A stretch of 64,000 bases of DNA, taken from assembly GCF_014199195.1 (NCBI RefSeq), contig NZ_JACIJE010000003.1, positions 1 through 64,000 on the forward strand, given 5' to 3'. How positions within the stretch are numbered: the first letter of the stretch is position 1; each line of letters begins with the position of its first letter. This DNA comes from Neoroseomonas alkaliterrae (lineage in GTDB: Bacteria > Pseudomonadota > Alphaproteobacteria > Acetobacterales > Acetobacteraceae). The translations under genes were made by a program, and so were the position numbers. This document shows positions 43,315 through 53,014 of this stretch, in pieces. Below the pieces are notes generated by a model. It did no database searches. It was not told where the DNA came from and saw nothing but the letters and a program-made list of their open reading frames with translations.

Positions 43315-43339
43315 GGGGTCCTCCGTGGCGGAGCGGGGT

Positions 43340-43819
43340 TCAGGCGGGGCGGCGGCGCAGCAGGTAGCGCTGGCGGCCATCCATCACCAGCACGCCCCTC
43401 TGGTTGTGCACGGTGCTGCGCAAGCCGAGCACGCCAGTCGTGCGCTGGGGCGTCAGCTCGTCCACTTCGAGCGCCGGGTAGAGCGTGTCGCCGGCAAAGA
43501 CCGGGTGCAGGAAGCGGCTCGACTGGTCGAGAAAGCCCTTGAGGCTCTCCTCGACCATGTGCGGGAAAAGCCCCGCGCCGGCCGCGGTCTGGATCACGAT
43601 CTGGAAGCCATGGGCGAGCATCTGCGGCATGCCGCGCGCGCGGCAGTATTCCGCATCGTAATGGACCGGATGGTTGTCGCCGGAGGCGGCCTGGAAGGCG
43701 AGGAAGATCGCCTCGGTCATGGTCCGGCTCGGCAGCACGAAGCGTTCGCCCAGGGCGAAGTCCTCGAACCAGCGCTGGTCGGGCACCAGGCGGTGCGATG
43801 CGGGGTCGAAGGTGCTCAT
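43340..43819 (-). CDS. MaoC family dehydratase (hot-dog fold)
   Basis: 159-residue hydratase/dehydratase-like protein. The MaoC hydratase core is visible as FLAFQAASGDNHPVHYDAEYCR, where the Asp and His of SGDNHPVH are the catalytic pair. AHGFQIV and FLHPVFAGDTLYPALEV follow. Such enzymes hydrate enoyl-CoA or enoyl-thioester substrates. It precedes the CMD family gene on the minus strand. Confidence 0.92.
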   Translation of the reverse strand: MSTFDPASHRLVPDQRWFEDFALGERFVLPSRTMTEAIFLAFQAASGDNHPVHYDAEYCRARGMPQMLAHGFQIVIQTAAGAGLFPHMVEESLKGFLDQSSRFLHPVFAGDTLYPALEVDELTPQRTTGVLGLRSTVHNQRGVLVMDGRQRYLLRRRPA

Positions 43820-44167
43820 GGGCGGCCGAACTCCCTCTCGCGCGCCGGATCGGCGACGGTCATGCCGTGCGGAGGATCGCCACGGCCCCCGGTTGCGCCT
43901 TTCCCGGGCCCGGCTGGCGGCGCGCAGGCGCGCGGACGGGCCGCGCGCGCATCGCTGATCTGCGGGTGCGGAACACCGCCGCCATTGCCGGCCGCGGCCC
44001 GCCGCGGTTGCCCGCCGAAAATCCCGCCCATCGAGCATCCCGCCGTTGCCTCGCGCAGGCTAGTCGAGAGCGGGGCGCGCGCAAGCGGCGCGGAAGGCGG
44101 ATCGTTGCGCGATGGCACCGGCAGCGCCTAGGATCGCCGTGCCGGGCGAGCGACAGGAAGGTGTGCC
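43820..44167. other. Intergenic region between divergent genes, no gene seen
   Basis: 348 bases between the MaoC gene (minus) and the small exported protein gene (plus). It is extremely GC-rich with short CCGCGG-type repeats. Open frames here have no ribosome site or family features. Promoters for both flanking genes must lie here, but I cannot pick them out. Confidence 0.5.
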
Positions 44168-44530
44168 ATGCGGAACGTCCTGCTTGCCCTTGGTCTCGGT
44201 CTCCTGCCCGGCATCGCCGCCGAGGCGCAGACCGCCGGCCCCTTCGACGGCACCTGGGTCGGTCGCGGCACGCTGACGGCCAACCGGGGCCGCGGCACGG
44301 ATTGCGGACCGGAGACGGTGAACAACCGCCTCACCGTGCAGGGCGGGCGCCTGAGCATCCTCTACAGCCCGCAGGCGGGCATCCGCTTCGAGGGGCCGGT
44401 CGCCGCCGATGGGGGCTTCTCCATCGTTTCCGGCCAGTCCCGCTTCGCCGGCCGCTTCACCGAGCGCGGCATGGCCGCGACCTTCTCCCACCCCTCCTGC
44501 GAGCGCGCCTGGCGGTTCGTGCGCGGGTGA
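44168..44530 (+). CDS. Small exported hypothetical protein
   Basis: 120-residue protein with a clear signal peptide (MRNVLLALGLGLLPGIAAEAQ). The mature region starts GPFDGTWVGRGTL and has a beta-rich layout with two cysteines (DCGPETVNN and HPSCERAWRF) that could form a disulfide. The GTW opening and the RFVRG end resemble small lipocalin-like exported proteins, but I cannot name the family. AGGAAGG precedes the ATG. It lies 50 bases ahead of queA on the same strand. Confidence 0.75.
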   Translation: MRNVLLALGLGLLPGIAAEAQTAGPFDGTWVGRGTLTANRGRGTDCGPETVNNRLTVQGGRLSILYSPQAGIRFEGPVAADGGFSIVSGQSRFAGRFTERGMAATFSHPSCERAWRFVRG

Positions 44531-44580
44531 AGGGCCGCGGCGGTTGCGCCCGGTGAGCGGCCGGGCTACCCGCCGCCCCC

Positions 44581-45642
44581 GTGACCGGCAGCCCCCCTCC
44601 CCTTCGCACCGCCGACTTCGACTTCGCCCTGCCCGAGCGGCTGATCGCCCAGGCCCCGGCGCGGCCGCGCGATGCCGCGCGGATGCTGGTCGTCGGGCCG
44701 GGCGGGCCGCGCGATGCCGGGGTGCGCGACCTGCCGGGCCTGCTCGCGCCCGGGGACGTGATGGTGGTGAACGACACCCGCGTCATTCCCGCCCGCCTGC
44801 GCGCCCGGCGCGGGGAGGCGCGGCTCGAGATCATGCTCAACCGCGCCGAGGGCGGCGGCGTCTGGCACGCGCTGGTGCGCAACGCGCGCCGCCTGCGCGC
44901 GGGCGACCGCATCGCCATCGAAGGCGCCGAGGACTGCACCGCCACCGTGCTCGAGGCGCCGGAGGGCGGGGCCGTGCGCCTCGAATTCGGGCCGGATCAG
45001 GCCGCGCTGGCCGCCGCCCTGGAGAAGGCCGGGGAAGTCCCCCTGCCGCCCTACATCGCACGCCCGGACGGGCCGCGGCCCGAGGATGCGGAGGACTACC
45101 AGCCGGTCTTCGCCGCGCGCCCCGGCGCCGTCGCCGCGCCCACGGCCAGCCTGCACTTCACGGAGGCGCTGCTCGCCGCCATCGCCGCGCGCGGCGTGAC
45201 GCGCGCCACCGTCACGCTGCATGTCGGCGCCGGCACCTTCCTGCCGCTGCGTAGCGAGAACCCGCGCGCGCATCGGCTGCACGCGGAATGGGGGGAGGTC
45301 GGCGCCGGGGCCGCCGGCGCGATCAACGCCGCGCGGGAGGCCGGCGGGCGCATCCTCGCCGTCGGCACCACCGCGCTGCGGCTGCTGGAAAGCGCGGTGG
45401 ACGAGGCGGGAAGGATCCATCCCTTCCGCGGCCTGACCGACATCTACCTGCTGCCCGGCCACCGCTTCCGCAGCGCGGACCTCCTGATGACCAATTTCCA
45501 CCTGCCGCGGAGCACGCTCTTCATGCTGGTCTGCGCCTTCGCCGGCACGGAGCGGATGAAGGCCGCCTATGCCCACGCCATCGCGGCGGGCTACCGCTTC
45601 TACTCCTACGGCGACGCCACGCTGCTGGAGCGCGCGGCGTGA
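44581..45642 (+). CDS. queA: S-adenosylmethionine:tRNA ribosyltransferase-isomerase
   Basis: 353-residue enzyme that adds a ribosyl group from SAM to preQ1 in tRNA, making epoxyqueuosine. [24 protein letters not shown] is the family opening, seen in part; [33 protein letters not shown] and [32 protein letters not shown] (in part) are all typical. The start is GTG at 44581. The stop overlaps the tgt GTG (GTGA). It is the first queuosine gene in the operon. Confidence 0.96.
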   Translation: MTGSPPPLRTADFDFALPERLIAQAPARPRDAARMLVVGPGGPRDAGVRDLPGLLAPGDVMVVNDTRVIPARLRARRGEARLEIMLNRAEGGGVWHALVRNARRLRAGDRIAIEGAEDCTATVLEAPEGGAVRLEFGPDQAALAAALEKAGEVPLPPYIARPDGPRPEDAEDYQPVFAARPGAVAAPTASLHFTEALLAAIAARGVTRATVTLHVGAGTFLPLRSENPRAHRLHAEWGEVGAGAAGAINAAREAGGRILAVGTTALRLLESAVDEAGRIHPFRGLTDIYLLPGHRFRSADLLMTNFHLPRSTLFMLVCAFAGTERMKAAYAHAIAAGYRFYSYGDATLLERAA

Positions 45643-46766
45643 GCCTGCACTGGAGCCTCGCGGCGCGGGATGGCGCGGCGCGCGCGGGCGTGCTGCACAC
45701 CGCCCATGGCGAGGTGCCGACGCCCGTCTTCATGCCCGTCGGCACCGCCGGGACGGTGAAGGCGATGACGGCCGACGCGGTGCGCGCCACGGGTGCGCGC
45801 ATGGTCCTCGGCAACACCTATCACCTGATGCTGCGCCCGGGGGCGGAGCGCGTGGCGCGGCTCGGCGGGCTGCACCGCATGATGGACTGGCACGGGCCGA
45901 TCCTGACGGATTCCGGCGGCTTCCAGGTCATGTCGCTCGCCGGCCTCCGCAAGATGGACGAGCAGGGCGTCACCTTCCGGAGCCATGTGGACGGGTCGAA
46001 GCACCGCCTGACGCCGGAGCGCAGCGTCGAGATCCAGCGCCTGCTCGGCGCCGACGTGACGATGTGCCTCGACGAATGCACGCCCTTCCCGGCCACCGAG
46101 AAGCAGGCGGCGGAGTCCATGCGCCTGTCCATGCGCTGGGCGGCGCGCTGCCGCGACGCCTTCGTGGAACGCGAAGGCCACGGCCTGTTCGGCATCGTGC
46201 AGGGCAGCACCTATCCCGACCTGCGCGCGGAGAGCGTGGAGGCGCTGACGCGCATCGGCTTCGAGGGCTATGCCGTCGGCGGCCTCGCGGTCGGCGAGGG
46301 GCAGGAGATGATGTTCTCCGTCCTCGATGCCACCGTGCCGCTGCTGCCCAAGGATCGCGCGCGCTACCTGATGGGCGTCGGCACGCCGTCGGACCTCGTG
46401 GGCGCCGTGCGGCGCGGCATCGACATGTTCGACTGCGTGATGCCGACGCGCTCGGGGCGCACGGGGCGGGCCTATACGCGGCGCGGCGTGCTCAACATCC
46501 GCAACGCGCGGCATGCCGATGACGACGGCCCGCTCGACCCCGATTGCGGCTGCCCGGCCTGCCGGCGGCATTCCCGCGCCTATCTGCATCACCTGTTCAA
46601 GGCGGGGGAGATGCTCGGGCCGATGCTGCTGACCTGGCACAACATCCAGTACTATCAGGACCTGATGGCGGAGCTGCGCGCCGCCATCCTGTCGGGCACC
46701 TTCGAGGAGGCCGCCCAGCGCATCGAGGCCGGCTGGCGCGCAGGCGAGGAGGAGAAGGCGGCATGA
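45639..46766 (+). CDS. tgt: Queuine/preQ1 tRNA-guanine transglycosylase
   Basis: 375-residue enzyme that swaps guanine-34 for preQ1 in GUN-anticodon tRNAs. Motifs: [11 protein letters not shown] with the catalytic Asp, [41 protein letters not shown] and the zinc site [22 protein letters not shown] (in part). The GTG start overlaps the queA stop; the stop overlaps the queF ATG. The full coupling implies that the proteins are made in fixed ratio. Confidence 0.97.
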   Translation: MSLHWSLAARDGAARAGVLHTAHGEVPTPVFMPVGTAGTVKAMTADAVRATGARMVLGNTYHLMLRPGAERVARLGGLHRMMDWHGPILTDSGGFQVMSLAGLRKMDEQGVTFRSHVDGSKHRLTPERSVEIQRLLGADVTMCLDECTPFPATEKQAAESMRLSMRWAARCRDAFVEREGHGLFGIVQGSTYPDLRAESVEALTRIGFEGYAVGGLAVGEGQEMMFSVLDATVPLLPKDRARYLMGVGTPSDLVGAVRRGIDMFDCVMPTRSGRTGRAYTRRGVLNIRNARHADDDGPLDPDCGCPACRRHSRAYLHHLFKAGEMLGPMLLTWHNIQYYQDLMAELRAAILSGTFEEAAQRIEAGWRAGEEEKAA

Positions 46767-47236
46767 GCGGCGCCCCCGACCACGAGTATCACGGTCTGAC
46801 GCAGCTCGGCCGCCAGACCGCCCTGCCCGTCAACCCGGCCGAGGCGGTGCTGGAGCGCGTGCCCGCGCCGCACAAGGGGCTGCACTACTGCGTGCGCTTC
46901 ACCGCGCCGGAATTCACCTCGCTCTGCCCGCTGACCGGCCAGCCCGACTTCGCGCATCTGGTGATCGACTACGTGCCGGGCGAATGGATCGTCGAGAGCA
47001 AGTCGCTCAAGCAATACCTCGCATCCTTCCGCAACCACGGGGCGTTCCACGAGTCCTGCACGCTGGATATCGCGCAGCGGCTGGTGGGGTTGCTCTCGCC
47101 CGTCTGGCTGCGCATCGGCGGCTACTGGTATCCGCGCGGCGGCATCCCGATCGACGTGTTCTGGCAGTCGGGCCCGCCACCCGAAGGCGTGTGGATACCG
47201 GCGCAGGATGTGCAGCCGTATCGTGGGCGCGGCTGA
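46763..47236 (+). CDS. queF: preQ1 synthase (NADPH-dependent 7-cyano-7-deazaguanine reductase)
   Basis: 157-residue T-fold enzyme that reduces preQ0 to preQ1. The catalytic Cys is in [11 protein letters not shown]. The substrate-binding [20 protein letters not shown] follows, the hallmark of QueF. It is the short, unimodular form. The stop at 47236 lies inside the start region of queG, which overlaps by 29 bases. Confidence 0.97.
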   Translation: MSGAPDHEYHGLTQLGRQTALPVNPAEAVLERVPAPHKGLHYCVRFTAPEFTSLCPLTGQPDFAHLVIDYVPGEWIVESKSLKQYLASFRNHGAFHESCTLDIAQRLVGLLSPVWLRIGGYWYPRGGIPIDVFWQSGPPPEGVWIPAQDVQPYRGRG

Positions 47237-48338
47237 CGCATCCCGGAGGGGCGCCGCCCCTGCCGACCTCCCCGCCAAAGGCCGAAAAGCCTTTGGGAAC
47301 CTCGAGCCACGGGATGCCGTCAGGCAGCACGCGCTCGCGCTGGGCTTCGATGCGGTGGGGTTCGCGAAAGCGCATCTCGCCCCGCAGGCGCGCGAGCGGC
47401 TGATGCGCTTCCTCGCCGAAGGGCGGCACGGCTCCATGGGATGGATGGCCGAGCGCGCGGAGCAGCGCGCCCATCCCCGCGCGCTCTGGCCCGATGCCGT
47501 CTCGGTTATCGCGCTCGGGGTGAACTACGCGCCCGAAGAGGACCCGCTCGCCACCCTCGCGCTGCGCGACCGCGCCACCATCAGCGTCTATGCCCGCAAC
47601 CGCGACTACCACGACGTGCTCAAGTCGCGGCTGAAGGCGCTCGGGCGCTGGATGGCCGAGCGTTGGCCGGGCACGGGCATCAAGGTCTTCGTGGACACCG
47701 CGCCGGTGATGGAGAAGCCGCTCGCCCAGGCCGCGGGGCTCGGCTGGCAGGGCAAGCACACCAACCTCGTCTCGCGTGCATACGGGTCGTGGCTGTTTCT
47801 CGGCGAGGTCTTCACCACCCTCGACCTCGGCGCCGACGCGGCGGAGACGGACCATTGCGGATCCTGCCGCGCCTGCCTCGACGCCTGCCCGACCGCGGCC
47901 TTCCCCGCGCCCTACGAACTCGATGCGCGGCGCTGCATCTCCTACCTGACGATCGAGCATCGCGGGCCGATCGAGCCCGACCTGCGGCCGCTGATGGGCA
48001 ACCGCATCTATGGCTGCGACGACTGCCTCGCCGTCTGCCCGTGGAACAAGTTCGCCCGCGCGCATCAGGAACCCGCCTTCGCGCCGCGCGCCGCGCTCGA
48101 TGCGCCGCGGCTGGCCGCGCTCGCGGCACTGGACGATGCGGGCTTCCGCACGCTGTTCTCGGGCAGCCCCGTCAAGCGCATCGGGCGCGGCCGCTTCGTG
48201 CGCAACGTGATGATCGCCATCGGCAACTCGGCCGACGCCTCGCTGCGCGCCACGGCCCAGGCGCTGTGCGAGGATGCCGACCCGGTGGTGGCCGAGGCCG
48301 CGCGCTGGGCTGCGGAACGGCTGGAGGAACAGCGATGA
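47208..48338 (+). CDS. queG: Epoxyqueuosine reductase
   Basis: About 376-residue cobalamin-dependent Fe-S enzyme that reduces epoxyqueuosine to queuosine in tRNA. Two 4Fe-4S sites are [16 protein letters not shown] and [31 protein letters not shown] is a family signature. The conserved part begins at [20 protein letters not shown], but the only in-frame starts before it are ATG 47208 and GTG 47223, both inside or at the end of queF. So the first 30-odd residues are encoded by the repeat element at 47245-47297. The C-terminus has HEAT-like repeats, typical of the longer form. It is ATGA-coupled to queC. Confidence 0.93.
   Translation: MCSRIVGAADASRRGAAPADLPAKGRKAFGNLEPRDAVRQHALALGFDAVGFAKAHLAPQARERLMRFLAEGRHGSMGWMAERAEQRAHPRALWPDAVSVIALGVNYAPEEDPLATLALRDRATISVYARNRDYHDVLKSRLKALGRWMAERWPGTGIKVFVDTAPVMEKPLAQAAGLGWQGKHTNLVSRAYGSWLFLGEVFTTLDLGADAAETDHCGSCRACLDACPTAAFPAPYELDARRCISYLTIEHRGPIEPDLRPLMGNRIYGCDDCLAVCPWNKFARAHQEPAFAPRAALDAPRLAALAALDDAGFRTLFSGSPVKRIGRGRFVRNVMIAIGNSADASLRATAQALCEDADPVVAEAARWAAERLEEQR
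47245..47297 (+). repeat. Dispersed double-hairpin repeat, copy A (inside queG 5' end)
   Basis: A 53-base element with hairpin 1 (GGGGC-GCC-GCCCC) and hairpin 2 (CCAAAGGC / GCCTTTGG, loop CGAAAA). It is about 80% identical to the intergenic copy at 60471-60522. Here it is read through as coding sequence. Paired changes in hairpin 2 between the copies suggest the structure is under constraint. Confidence 0.7.
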
Positions 48339-49039
48339 CGGACGAGGCGGCGCTGGTGCTCTTCTCCGGCGGGCAGGATTCCGCCACCTGCCTCGCCTGG
48401 GCGCTCGACCGCTTCGCGCGCGTCGAGACCATCGGCTTCGACTACGGCCAGCGGCACCGCGTGGAACTCGACTGCCGCCTGGCCTTCCGCGCCGCCATCC
48501 CCGCGATCAGCCCCGAATGGGGCGCACGGCTGGGACCCGACCACCTGCTGCGCCTCGATGCGCTGGGCGCGGTCTCGGAGACGGCGCTGACGCGCGAGGC
48601 GGAGATCGCCCTGGGCGCGGATGGCCTGCCGACCACCTTCGTTCCGGGCCGCAACCTGGTCTTCCTCGCCTTCGCCGCGGCGCTCGCCTACCGGCGCGGC
48701 CTCCGCCGCATCGTCGCCGGCGTCTGCGAGACGGACTACTCCGGCTACCCCGATTGCCGCGACGACACGATCAAGGCCATGCAGGTGGCGCTCAACCTCG
48801 GCATGGAGCGGCGCTTCGTGCTGGAGACCCCCCTGATGTGGCTCGACAAGGGCGCGACCTGGCGCCTGGCGGAAGCCCTCGGCGGCCAGGCGCTGGTGGC
48901 CGCGGTGGTCGAGCACACCCATTCCTGCTATCTCGGCGACCGATCCCATCGCCATCCCTGGGGCTTCGGCTGCGGCACCTGCCCGGCCTGCGACCTGCGC
49001 GCCAAGGGCTGGGCGGCCTTTGTGTCGGAGCGGCTATGA
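48335..49039 (+). CDS. queC: 7-cyano-7-deazaguanine synthase
   Basis: 234-residue ATP-dependent enzyme that converts CDG to preQ0. The PP-loop [13 protein letters not shown] lies at residues 7-19. [22 protein letters not shown] and the zinc-type [14 protein letters not shown] at the C-terminus complete the pattern. It is coupled to queG upstream (ATGA) and to the VUT transporter gene downstream (ATGA). The earlier enzymes QueD and QueE are not in this window. Confidence 0.96.
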   Translation: MTDEAALVLFSGGQDSATCLAWALDRFARVETIGFDYGQRHRVELDCRLAFRAAIPAISPEWGARLGPDHLLRLDALGAVSETALTREAEIALGADGLPTTFVPGRNLVFLAFAAALAYRRGLRRIVAGVCETDYSGYPDCRDDTIKAMQVALNLGMERRFVLETPLMWLDKGATWRLAEALGGQALVAAVVEHTHSCYLGDRSHRHPWGFGCGTCPACDLRAKGWAAFVSERL

Positions 49040-49593
49040 CCCTCACCCCGCGCGCGGAAGGCGTGCTCGCGCTGATCGGCTTCGGCCTCTGCATCCCGGC
49101 GGCGAACTGGCTGATCGGCCATGCCGGGACGGTCTGCGTGCCGGGCGGACCCTGCCTCGTGCCGGTCGCGCCCGGGGTGATGGCGCCTTCGGGCGTGCTG
49201 ATGATCGGGCTCGCGCTGGTGCTGCGGGACCTCGTGCAGCGGCGCCTCGGCGTGGGCTGGGCGGCGGGCGCGGTGCTCGCCGGGGCGGCGCTCTCGGCCT
49301 TTCTCGCCCCGCCGGCGCTGGTCGTCGCCTCCGCGGTGGCGTTCCTGCTGAGCGAGTTCGCCGACCTCGCCGTCTACACGCCGCTGCAGCGACGGCGCCT
49401 CGTGCTGGCGGTCGCGGCGAGCGGGGCGGTGGGGCTGGTCGTGGACAGCGTGGTGTTCCTCTGGCTCGCCTTCGGCAGCCTCGACTTCCTCGCCGGGCAG
49501 GTGATCGGCAAGGCGTGGATGGTGCTGCTGGCGCTGCCCTTCGTGCAGGCGCTGCGGCGGCGGGACGAGAGGCTCGGGATCCAGCCGGCATGA
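49036..49593 (+). CDS. VUT family (YhhQ-like) queuosine-precursor transporter
   Basis: 185-residue integral membrane protein with five or six hydrophobic segments ([59 protein letters not shown] and others). The RDLVQR and [12 protein letters not shown] patterns are those of the VUT/YhhQ family, which imports queuosine precursors such as preQ0 or preQ1. It sits in the operon with QueC, QueF, QueA, Tgt and QueG. The cell therefore seems able both to make and to import the precursor. Confidence 0.85.
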   Translation: MTLTPRAEGVLALIGFGLCIPAANWLIGHAGTVCVPGGPCLVPVAPGVMAPSGVLMIGLALVLRDLVQRRLGVGWAAGAVLAGAALSAFLAPPALVVASAVAFLLSEFADLAVYTPLQRRRLVLAVAASGAVGLVVDSVVFLWLAFGSLDFLAGQVIGKAWMVLLALPFVQALRRRDERLGIQPA

Positions 49594-50249
49594 TCGCCGG
49601 CCGCCGGGTGCTGATCGTCCGCAATTCCGAGACGGCGCCGGAGGGCGCCTTCGGCGCCTGGCTCGCCGAGGGCGGTGCGCGCCTGATGGTGGTCAGCGGC
49701 GAGGCCCTGCCCGCGCAGGAGGATGCGGCGCGCGCCGCGGACCTCGTCGTGCTGCTCGGCTCCCCGCATGGGGTCTACGAGACGGACATCCCCTGGATCG
49801 CGGCGCAGCGCGGCATCGTCGCGCGGCTCGCCGAGGCGGGCCGGCCCATCATCGGCATCTGCTTCGGCGCACAGATGCTGGCGGCGGCGACCGGCGGCGA
49901 TGCTGCGCCGATCGGTCAGGGGCGCGCCTTCCTCGGCGTCTTCGACAATGCGGAGGCGGCCGAGCCGGTCTGGCAAGGCCCCTTCGTGCGGTGGCACGGC
50001 GACCACATCACGCCCCCGCCCGGCGCCGAGGTGCTCGCGCGCGACGGCGGGACGGTGCAGGTGTTCCGGCAGGCGAACCGCCTCGGCGTGCAGTTCCACC
50101 CCGAGGCGACGCCCGGCATCGTCGCGGGCTGGGTGGAACGCTACGCGGACCGCGTGGACGGGCCGGCGGTGCTCGCCGCCGCGGCGGCCATGCCCCCGCA
50201 GGCCCCGGTCTATGCGCGGATGGTCCGCGAGGTGCTGGCGCCGGGCTGA
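49590..50249 (+). CDS. Type 1 glutamine amidotransferase domain protein
   Basis: 219-residue class I amidotransferase (GMP-synthase-like GATase domain). The nucleophile Cys is in IIGICFGAQMLA, and the catalytic His-Glu pair is in VQFHPEATPGI. LLGSPHGVYE is a typical oxyanion-side loop. There is no synthetase domain. The ATG overlaps the stop of the VUT gene, so it is the seventh member of the queuosine operon. Its role there is unknown; it may be a glutaminase partner of an unlinked enzyme or a general peptidase-like protein. Confidence 0.88.
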   Translation: MIAGRRVLIVRNSETAPEGAFGAWLAEGGARLMVVSGEALPAQEDAARAADLVVLLGSPHGVYETDIPWIAAQRGIVARLAEAGRPIIGICFGAQMLAAATGGDAAPIGQGRAFLGVFDNAEAAEPVWQGPFVRWHGDHITPPPGAEVLARDGGTVQVFRQANRLGVQFHPEATPGIVAGWVERYADRVDGPAVLAAAAAMPPQAPVYARMVREVLAPG

Positions 50250-50274
50250 CGCCCGGCCGCCACGGCCGCGCGGG

Positions 50275-51240
50275 TCAGTCCGCGCGGATGTTGTTCGCCC
50301 GGACCACCTCGCCCCACTTCGCCACCTCGCGCGCGAGGAAGGCGCCGAACTCGGCGGGGCTCGACATCACGAGGCGCGCCTGCTGCACCTCCTCCATCGT
50401 GCGCCGCACCTGGGCGTCGGAGAGCGATTCCTTCAGCGCGGCATTCATGCGCGCGATCGCCTCGGCCGGCGTGCCGCGCGGGGCCAGCACGCCCCACCAC
50501 GCCTCGGCCTCGAGGCCCTGGATGCCGGCCTCGGCCACCGTCGGCAGGTCGGCCAGCGCGGGCAGGCGCTCGGGACCGAACTGCGCGAAGGTGCGCAGCG
50601 TTCCGCCGCGCACATGCGGATGCACCACCGCGGCCGAGCCGATCATCATGTCCGTATGGCCCGCCACCGTGTCGTTCACCGCGAGGCCGCCGCTGCGATA
50701 GGGTAAATGCGTCATGCGCGTGCGGGTGCGGTTCTGCAGCAGCACCATCGTCAGGTGGCCGATCGTGCCGTTGCCGGTGGAGGCGAAGGAGACCGCATCG
50801 GGGCGCGCCCTGGCCGCGTCCACCACCTCGGTGATCGAGCGGAAGGGCTTGTCGGGCCGGCAGGCGAGCACGTAGGGCGCGCCGCCGATCTGCATCACCG
50901 GATCGAGGTCGCGCTCGGGGTCGAAGGGAAGCTGCGGCAGCAGGGCCTTGAGCGTGGCGTGGCTGTCGAAGGTGAGCAGCCAGGTGAGCCCGTCCGGGCG
51001 CGCCTTGGCGACCACATCCGTGCCGATGGAGCCGGCGGCCCCGCCCCGGTTCTCCACGATCACGGTCGCGCCGAGGCGCTGCGTCAGCCCCGGCGCGACG
51101 AGGCGGGCCACCGCATCGGTGGAGCCGCCGGGCGCGAAGGGCACGACGATGCGGATGGTCGCGGCCTGCGCGCGGACGGCAGGCGCGGCGAGGATGGCGG
51201 CGGCCGCGGCGAGCGAGGCGCGGCGGGTCAGTCGGGTCAT
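50275..51240 (-). CDS. Bug-family (tripartite tricarboxylate transporter) substrate-binding protein
   Basis: 321-residue periplasmic receptor. MTRLTRRASLAAAAAILAAPA is a signal peptide with paired Arg. IRIVVPFAPGGSTDAVARLVAP, VENRGGAAGSIGTDVVAKARPDG, VSFASTGNGTIGHL and TVAEAGIQGLEAEAWWG follow the family pattern. No TctA/TctB genes are near. It lies between the queuosine operon (convergent) and the Anbu operon on the same strand. Confidence 0.92.
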   Translation of the reverse strand: MTRLTRRASLAAAAAILAAPAVRAQAATIRIVVPFAPGGSTDAVARLVAPGLTQRLGATVIVENRGGAAGSIGTDVVAKARPDGLTWLLTFDSHATLKALLPQLPFDPERDLDPVMQIGGAPYVLACRPDKPFRSITEVVDAARARPDAVSFASTGNGTIGHLTMVLLQNRTRTRMTHLPYRSGGLAVNDTVAGHTDMMIGSAAVVHPHVRGGTLRTFAQFGPERLPALADLPTVAEAGIQGLEAEAWWGVLAPRGTPAEAIARMNAALKESLSDAQVRRTMEEVQQARLVMSSPAEFGAFLAREVAKWGEVVRANNIRAD

Positions 51241-51313
51241 GGCGTTCTCCCGGTTGCGTCGCCGGTTGATGGGCCGCGCGCGGAGCCGTGGCAAGCCCCG
51301 CCCGCCGGCCGCC

Positions 51314-52051
51314 TCAGCCCGCGACCCAGTCCGGCACCGGCATGGCGCGGTAGGCCTCGCGCAGCGCGGTGGACCAGCCTTCGCGCAGGGCGCGGAAATA
51401 GGGCTCCTCCTCGGTGATGCGCTTGCGCAGCCCGACGCGCTGCGTGCCTTCCCGATAGACGAGCAGGTCGAGCGGCAGGCCGACCGTGAGGTTGGAGCGC
51501 AGCGTGGAATCCATGCTGACCAGCGCGAGCTTCACCCCATCCACCAGCCGCGTGTCGAAGGTGAGGGCGCGGTCGAGGATCGGCTTGCCGTATTTGTGCT
51601 CGCCGATCTGCAGGAAGGGCGTGTCCTCCGTCGCCTCGATGAAGTTGCCGGCGGCGTAGATCATGAACAGCCGCTGCGCCTGCCCGCCGATCTGCCCGCC
51701 GAGCAGCAGCGCGACATCGAAGGCGATGCCCTGCGCGCGCAGCGTCGGGCCGTCGGCCTCGAACACCGCGCGCACCGCGGCGCCGGCCAGCTGCGCGGCG
51801 CGGAACATGGTCGGCACGTCGCGCAGCGTGTGGACCTGCCCATCCACCAGCAACCCTTCCTGCAACCGGTTCCAGACCGCCTGGCTGATGGCGAGGTTGC
51901 CCGCGGTCAGGAGGCACATCATCCGCTCGCCAGGCACGTCCTCGACATGCATCTTGCAGAAGGTCGAGATGTGATCCACGCCCGCATTGGTGCGCGTGTC
52001 CGAGAGCATCACGAGGCCCTCGCGCAGATAGAGACCGACGCAATAGGTCAT
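51314..52051 (-). CDS. Anbu, proteasome-like (ancestral beta subunit) peptidase
   Basis: 245-residue proteasome-fold peptidase of the Anbu type. After removal of the initiator Met the N-terminal nucleophile is Thr1 (TYCVGLYL). Asp17 is in LSDTRTNAG, and a Lys at about 32 (STFCKMH) occupies the Lys33 position of HslV and proteasome beta subunits. Anbu assembles into an open helical ring without an ATPase. It is the last of three genes, with a 21-base gap from the alpha-E gene. Substrates of Anbu are not known. Confidence 0.93.
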   Translation of the reverse strand: MTYCVGLYLREGLVMLSDTRTNAGVDHISTFCKMHVEDVPGERMMCLLTAGNLAISQAVWNRLQEGLLVDGQVHTLRDVPTMFRAAQLAGAAVRAVFEADGPTLRAQGIAFDVALLLGGQIGGQAQRLFMIYAAGNFIEATEDTPFLQIGEHKYGKPILDRALTFDTRLVDGVKLALVSMDSTLRSNLTVGLPLDLLVYREGTQRVGLRKRITEEEPYFRALREGWSTALREAYRAMPVPDWVAG

Positions 52052-52072
52052 GGCTCGCGCCTCCGGGCCTAC

Positions 52073-53014
52073 TCAGGCCTGCAGGTAGAAATCCTGGATC
52101 TGGCGGCCGAGCTCGACATTGCGGTCGATGGTCGCGGTCAGGAAGTCGTGCAGACCGCCAGCCATGATGTCGGCGATGCGGCCGAAGCGCAGCCGGGCGT
52201 GCATCTCGCCGGCGAGGCGGTGGCATTCCCCGCGCCGCCCGCCATGCGAGACGGCAAGCCCTTCGAGCGTCTCCTCGATGCGGGCGTAGCAGGCGATCAT
52301 GGAGCGCGGCAGTTCGGGGCGCAGGATGAGCAGCTCGGCGATGCGCCGCGGTTCGAGCCGCGCATGATAGACCCAGTGATAGGCGCGCAGCGCCGAAACC
52401 GAGCGCAGGATCGCCTGCCACTGCACATAGGCGACGGCGCCGTCGCCTTCCGTGTCGGCGATCGCGTGGTGATGCACGTCGAGCACGCGCGCCGTGTTGT
52501 CGGCGCGTTCGAGCATGGTGCCGAGGCGGACGAAGCGCCAGGCCTCGTCGCGCAGCATCGTGTCCGCATAGGCGCCGTTGAAGAGCACGGTGCGGCTCTT
52601 CACCCAGTCGAGGAAGGCCGGCAGGTTGTCGGGCGCGAAGGTGGCGGTGGTGGTGCGCCGCGCCTCGGACCAGGTTTCGTTCACCGCCTCCCACATGTCC
52701 ACTGTCAGCGCGGTGCGCACGGCGCGCGCATTGCGGCGCGCCGCCTCGATGCAGGAGAGGATGGAGGAGGGATTCTCGAGATCGGCGGCGAGGTAGCGGA
52801 CGATGGCCTCGGGCGTCGGCTCGAGCGCCTTGGCGCGGAAGCCCGGCTCGCAGCCCGAGGCGATCAAGAGCGCGCGCCAGGCGTTGCTGCGCTGCTCGAC
52901 GCCGCGCATCAGCGAGGCCATGCGCAGCGCCACCTGCAGGCCGCGCGCGTTGTTGCCGGCGCGCTCGATGTAGCGGCCGAGCCAGTAGAGGCTGTCGGCG
53001 GTACGGCTCAGCAT
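52073..53014 (-). CDS. Alpha-E domain-containing protein (DUF403)
   Basis: 313-residue helical protein of the alpha-E family, a constant partner of Anbu. LSRTADSLYWLGRYIERAGNNARGLQV is the family N-terminus, seen in part. WEAVNETW, RADNTARVLDVHHHAI and the RRIAELLILRPELPRSMIAC region recur in relatives. Its start overlaps the ATP-grasp gene end by seven bases. Families with this gene pair are proposed to make and process an amide-linked small molecule; no activity has been shown. Confidence 0.92.
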   Translation of the reverse strand: MLSRTADSLYWLGRYIERAGNNARGLQVALRMASLMRGVEQRSNAWRALLIASGCEPGFRAKALEPTPEAIVRYLAADLENPSSILSCIEAARRNARAVRTALTVDMWEAVNETWSEARRTTTATFAPDNLPAFLDWVKSRTVLFNGAYADTMLRDEAWRFVRLGTMLERADNTARVLDVHHHAIADTEGDGAVAYVQWQAILRSVSALRAYHWVYHARLEPRRIAELLILRPELPRSMIACYARIEETLEGLAVSHGGRRGECHRLAGEMHARLRFGRIADIMAGGLHDFLTATIDRNVELGRQIQDFYLQA

